From Pseudomonadota bacterium (GTDB lineage: Bacteria > Desulfobacterota > Desulfobulbia > Desulfobulbales > SURF-16): DNA of 64,000 nucleotides. Under the pieces are notes generated by a model. That model was not told where the DNA came from and did not search any database. It saw only the letters and a program-made list of their open reading frames with translations. Shown piece after piece: positions 62,313 to 64,000 of the stretch. Numbering within the stretch: position 1 is the first letter of the stretch; each line of letters opens with the position of its first letter. The stretch is from contig JAHIVT010000086.1 in assembly GCA_018816555.1 (NCBI GenBank), positions 62,001 to 126,000 on the forward strand. Reading direction: 5' to 3'. Position numbers and translations under genes: made by a program.

Positions 62313-63863
62313 TCAGACATCGGGTTTGTTCTTTCTGTTGTCCAGACCCAGGTAGAAGTTGAGCCAGGATGAGCTGTTGTTGAGCAGCCAGTTGCGGGGC
62401 GGTTCAAAGCCGTTTTTGAATTTTTCCAGGCCGCTTGCCGAGGCAAGACGTTCATAGGTTTTGACATAGATGCAGCGCCTCTTGCCCGGATAGACCTCGC
62501 ACCATCCGTCGCGGCTGCCGCCGCAGGGGCCGTTCAGCATATATTTGGCGCAGCCTGATTGCGGGCAGAGATAGGCAAGTGAGGAGAGCGTGCAGTCGCC
62601 GCAGTCCTGGCAGTCGAACATGAGAAATTTCGTGATGTGTTCAACGGCGTAAAATGGACGGCTGAACAGAGAATCATGCAGGGCCAGACAGCTCTTGCGG
62701 CTGGCTTTGTAAAACGGGCTTTTCGGATCAAACGCCAGGTTGTGGGCCAGGCGTGACACGGTATAGATGGGCCGCAGCTTTTCATATCCCTGTGCGCAAG
62801 TCTTGGTTTCTTCCAGATTGAGCCCGGTTTTGCGGTCCTTGCGGTAAAGGTAAAATCCCTCCTCCGGCCAGAAGCTCAGCTCACTGATGAGATCCTCAGC
62901 ATGGGATTGATATGTTTCCATGGTGCTGAGCATGAAGTCAAAGTCCGCCATACTAAGGCCCGGGCCGCCGATATGGGCTCCGTCATAACCCATGTCCTTC
63001 AGCACCGCCAGCAGTTTTGCCGCCCTGGTCAGACGTGCCTTCTTGCCCTTGTCCGCTGAGTTCGCCTCCTGTTGCATCTGTTTGTACAGCGGCTCGGGGA
63101 TGATGCAGCCGGGAACGCTTCCTCTGTGCATGATATCGGCCAAGGGCATGCTGGGGATGAACACACTGCCGAGCATCGGCACATTGAGTTCATGCTGCCG
63201 CATATAGAGGAGAACCTCATGAAATTTTCGGGCGTCAAAGCCGAGCTGGGTGATGACATAATCGGCGCCGGCAGCGATTTTGCGGTGCAGTTTATAGTAT
63301 TGCATGAGCTGCTCCGCCTCGGTCAGCTTAAACGGTGAGACGGCAACCCCCTTGAAAAAAGAGGTGGCAAAACTCGGTTGATTGAGATAATGCCCCTTGT
63401 TCATCAGATTAAGCATATCCACCACATGGACACTGTCCAGATCGAAAACAGGCTTGGGATGGCCCCTGTAACCCCGTTTCGGGTAATCTCCGGAGATGAC
63501 CAGCAGATTGTGCAGGCTGAGCCGGTCCCAGCCGAAGATCTGGCTCTCCATCTCGTTGCGGTTTTTATCCTTGCAGGAAAAATGGCTGATGACATCAAGA
63601 CCCATGTCCAGTATTTCAAGTCCCATCACGTCAGGCGACAGAGCGGGATGGCCGCCGGCATTATCGGTGATGCTTACCGCCTGGATCCTGCCGTCTCTGG
63701 CCAGATCGCGTGCCAGGCCCAGGGTCCGGTCAATCTGTCTGTTTCTACCGCCCCGGCTCGGCACCAGCTCAAAGGTGAGGGTGAACTCAGTCTTGTTGCC
63801 GATGGAATACCTGAAGCAGGACAGGGGCTCCGGGGCAGGTTTGTCTTTACTTTCTGGTGTCAT
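62313..63863 (-). CDS. MetF-type reductase fused to cysteine-rich MTHFR C-terminal domain
   Basis: A 516-aa protein. The N-terminal barrel (about 25-330) is MetF-like, with FTLTFELVPSRGG, AVSITDNAGG, LLVISGDYPKRG and YVITQLGFDARKF. The C-terminal 120 residues have about 10 cysteines (DCQDCGDC, CPQSGCAKYMLNGPCGG, WCEVYPGKRRC), the MTHFR C-terminal domain seen with folate reductases of acetogens and sulfate reducers, where it may hold a metal or Fe-S site or bind a partner. It would reduce methylene-folate to methyl-folate. No electron-transfer partner gene is adjacent within the window. Confidence 0.9.
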   Translation of the reverse strand: MTPESKDKPAPEPLSCFRYSIGNKTEFTLTFELVPSRGGRNRQIDRTLGLARDLARDGRIQAVSITDNAGGHPALSPDVMGLEILDMGLDVISHFSCKDKNRNEMESQIFGWDRLSLHNLLVISGDYPKRGYRGHPKPVFDLDSVHVVDMLNLMNKGHYLNQPSFATSFFKGVAVSPFKLTEAEQLMQYYKLHRKIAAGADYVITQLGFDARKFHEVLLYMRQHELNVPMLGSVFIPSMPLADIMHRGSVPGCIIPEPLYKQMQQEANSADKGKKARLTRAAKLLAVLKDMGYDGAHIGGPGLSMADFDFMLSTMETYQSHAEDLISELSFWPEEGFYLYRKDRKTGLNLEETKTCAQGYEKLRPIYTVSRLAHNLAFDPKSPFYKASRKSCLALHDSLFSRPFYAVEHITKFLMFDCQDCGDCTLSSLAYLCPQSGCAKYMLNGPCGGSRDGWCEVYPGKRRCIYVKTYERLASASGLEKFKNGFEPPRNWLLNNSSSWLNFYLGLDNRKNKPDV

Positions 63864-63943
63864 GCTGGTTAGATGAAGATCTGGTCAATGATTATCGATT
63901 TTAAATAAATGGATTGCAATCGGTCTGCACGGCATACAACTCT

Positions 63944-64000
63944 ATGAAATCCCCGCAGCTTCTCATCCTTGTTATCTTTGTTCTTATTAAAGGTATAGAA
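63944..64000 (+). CDS. Possible start of a membrane or exported protein, cut by window
   Basis: ATG at 63944 opens 19 codons to the window end, beginning MKSPQLLILVIFVLIKG, which looks like a signal or membrane segment. No ribosome-binding site is visible, so this is a weak call. Confidence 0.25.
   Translation, partial: MKSPQLLILVIFVLIKGIE

Overview
The window reads as one contiguous piece of a Gram-negative, signalling-rich bacterial chromosome of roughly 50-55% GC. The gene content points to an anaerobic Desulfobacterota, probably of the Desulfobulbales type. The markers are many Cache/PAS sensor kinases and cyclic-di-GMP enzymes, a haem-c chemoreceptor, an AmrS-type radical SAM enzyme, two methylenetetrahydrofolate reductases, and a B12-binding radical SAM protein. 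The taxonomic call is inference from gene content; no rRNA, tRNA, phage, IS element or CRISPR array was recognised.

Layout. 1-2634: a periplasmic binding protein followed by a dCache-HAMP-PAS-GGDEF diguanylate cyclase cut by the window edge (minus strand). 3090-12456: a three-gene phosphorelay operon of two giant hybrid kinases around a short response regulator. 12797-17977: a Spy/ZraP-like protein behind a near-consensus sigma-54 site, an HD-GYP protein, a DUF202 protein, a SagB-type oxidoreductase and a SulP permease. 18192-24723: MprF, then a TRAP transporter locus (dctQ, dctM, a PilZ gene, dctP). 24876-32269: an unusual ClpB-like/FtsH fusion protease, a small lipoprotein, a cNMP/DUF4388 protein, a membrane-anchored E2-ubiquitin-conjugase-like protein and a diguanylate cyclase. 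32957-37068: a haem-c chemoreceptor and a radical SAM protein carrying a peptidyl-prolyl isomerase-like domain. 37627-41437: an acuABC-like acetylation locus in which the acetyltransferase is fused to a CoA-transferase/hydrolase. 41598-44115: a PAS-GGDEF protein, two tiny genes and a cold-shock gene. 44421-51143: two sensor kinases around a response regulator-TPR protein. 51195-57372: transporter, phosphodiesterase, hydrolase, Ser/Thr kinase and a CsgG-type lipoprotein. 57509-63863: AmrS, a CBS pseudogene, one-carbon enzymes, a response regulator and small genes.

How it works together. More than a quarter of the genes are signal transduction: four histidine kinases, three separate response regulators, three GGDEF proteins, one HD-GYP protein, one PilZ protein, one chemoreceptor and one Ser/Thr kinase. 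Metabolic parts are TRAP uptake of an organic (probably alpha-keto or hydroxy) acid, acetyl-CoA/CoA-transfer metabolism with likely acetylation control, and folate C1/methionine chemistry. The most unusual candidates are the double pseudo-ATPase protease (24876-27323), the E2-like membrane protein (29261-31354), the radical SAM-PPIase fusion (34729-37068) and the acu-like locus (37627-41437).

Three families of dispersed intergenic repeats (around 38.6/46.7 kb, 24.8/53.4 kb and 57.4/61.9 kb) and several convincing terminators were found. Start codons were chosen by eye from ribosome-binding sites and domain boundaries; several genes seem to begin at an internal ATG rather than at the most upstream possible start.
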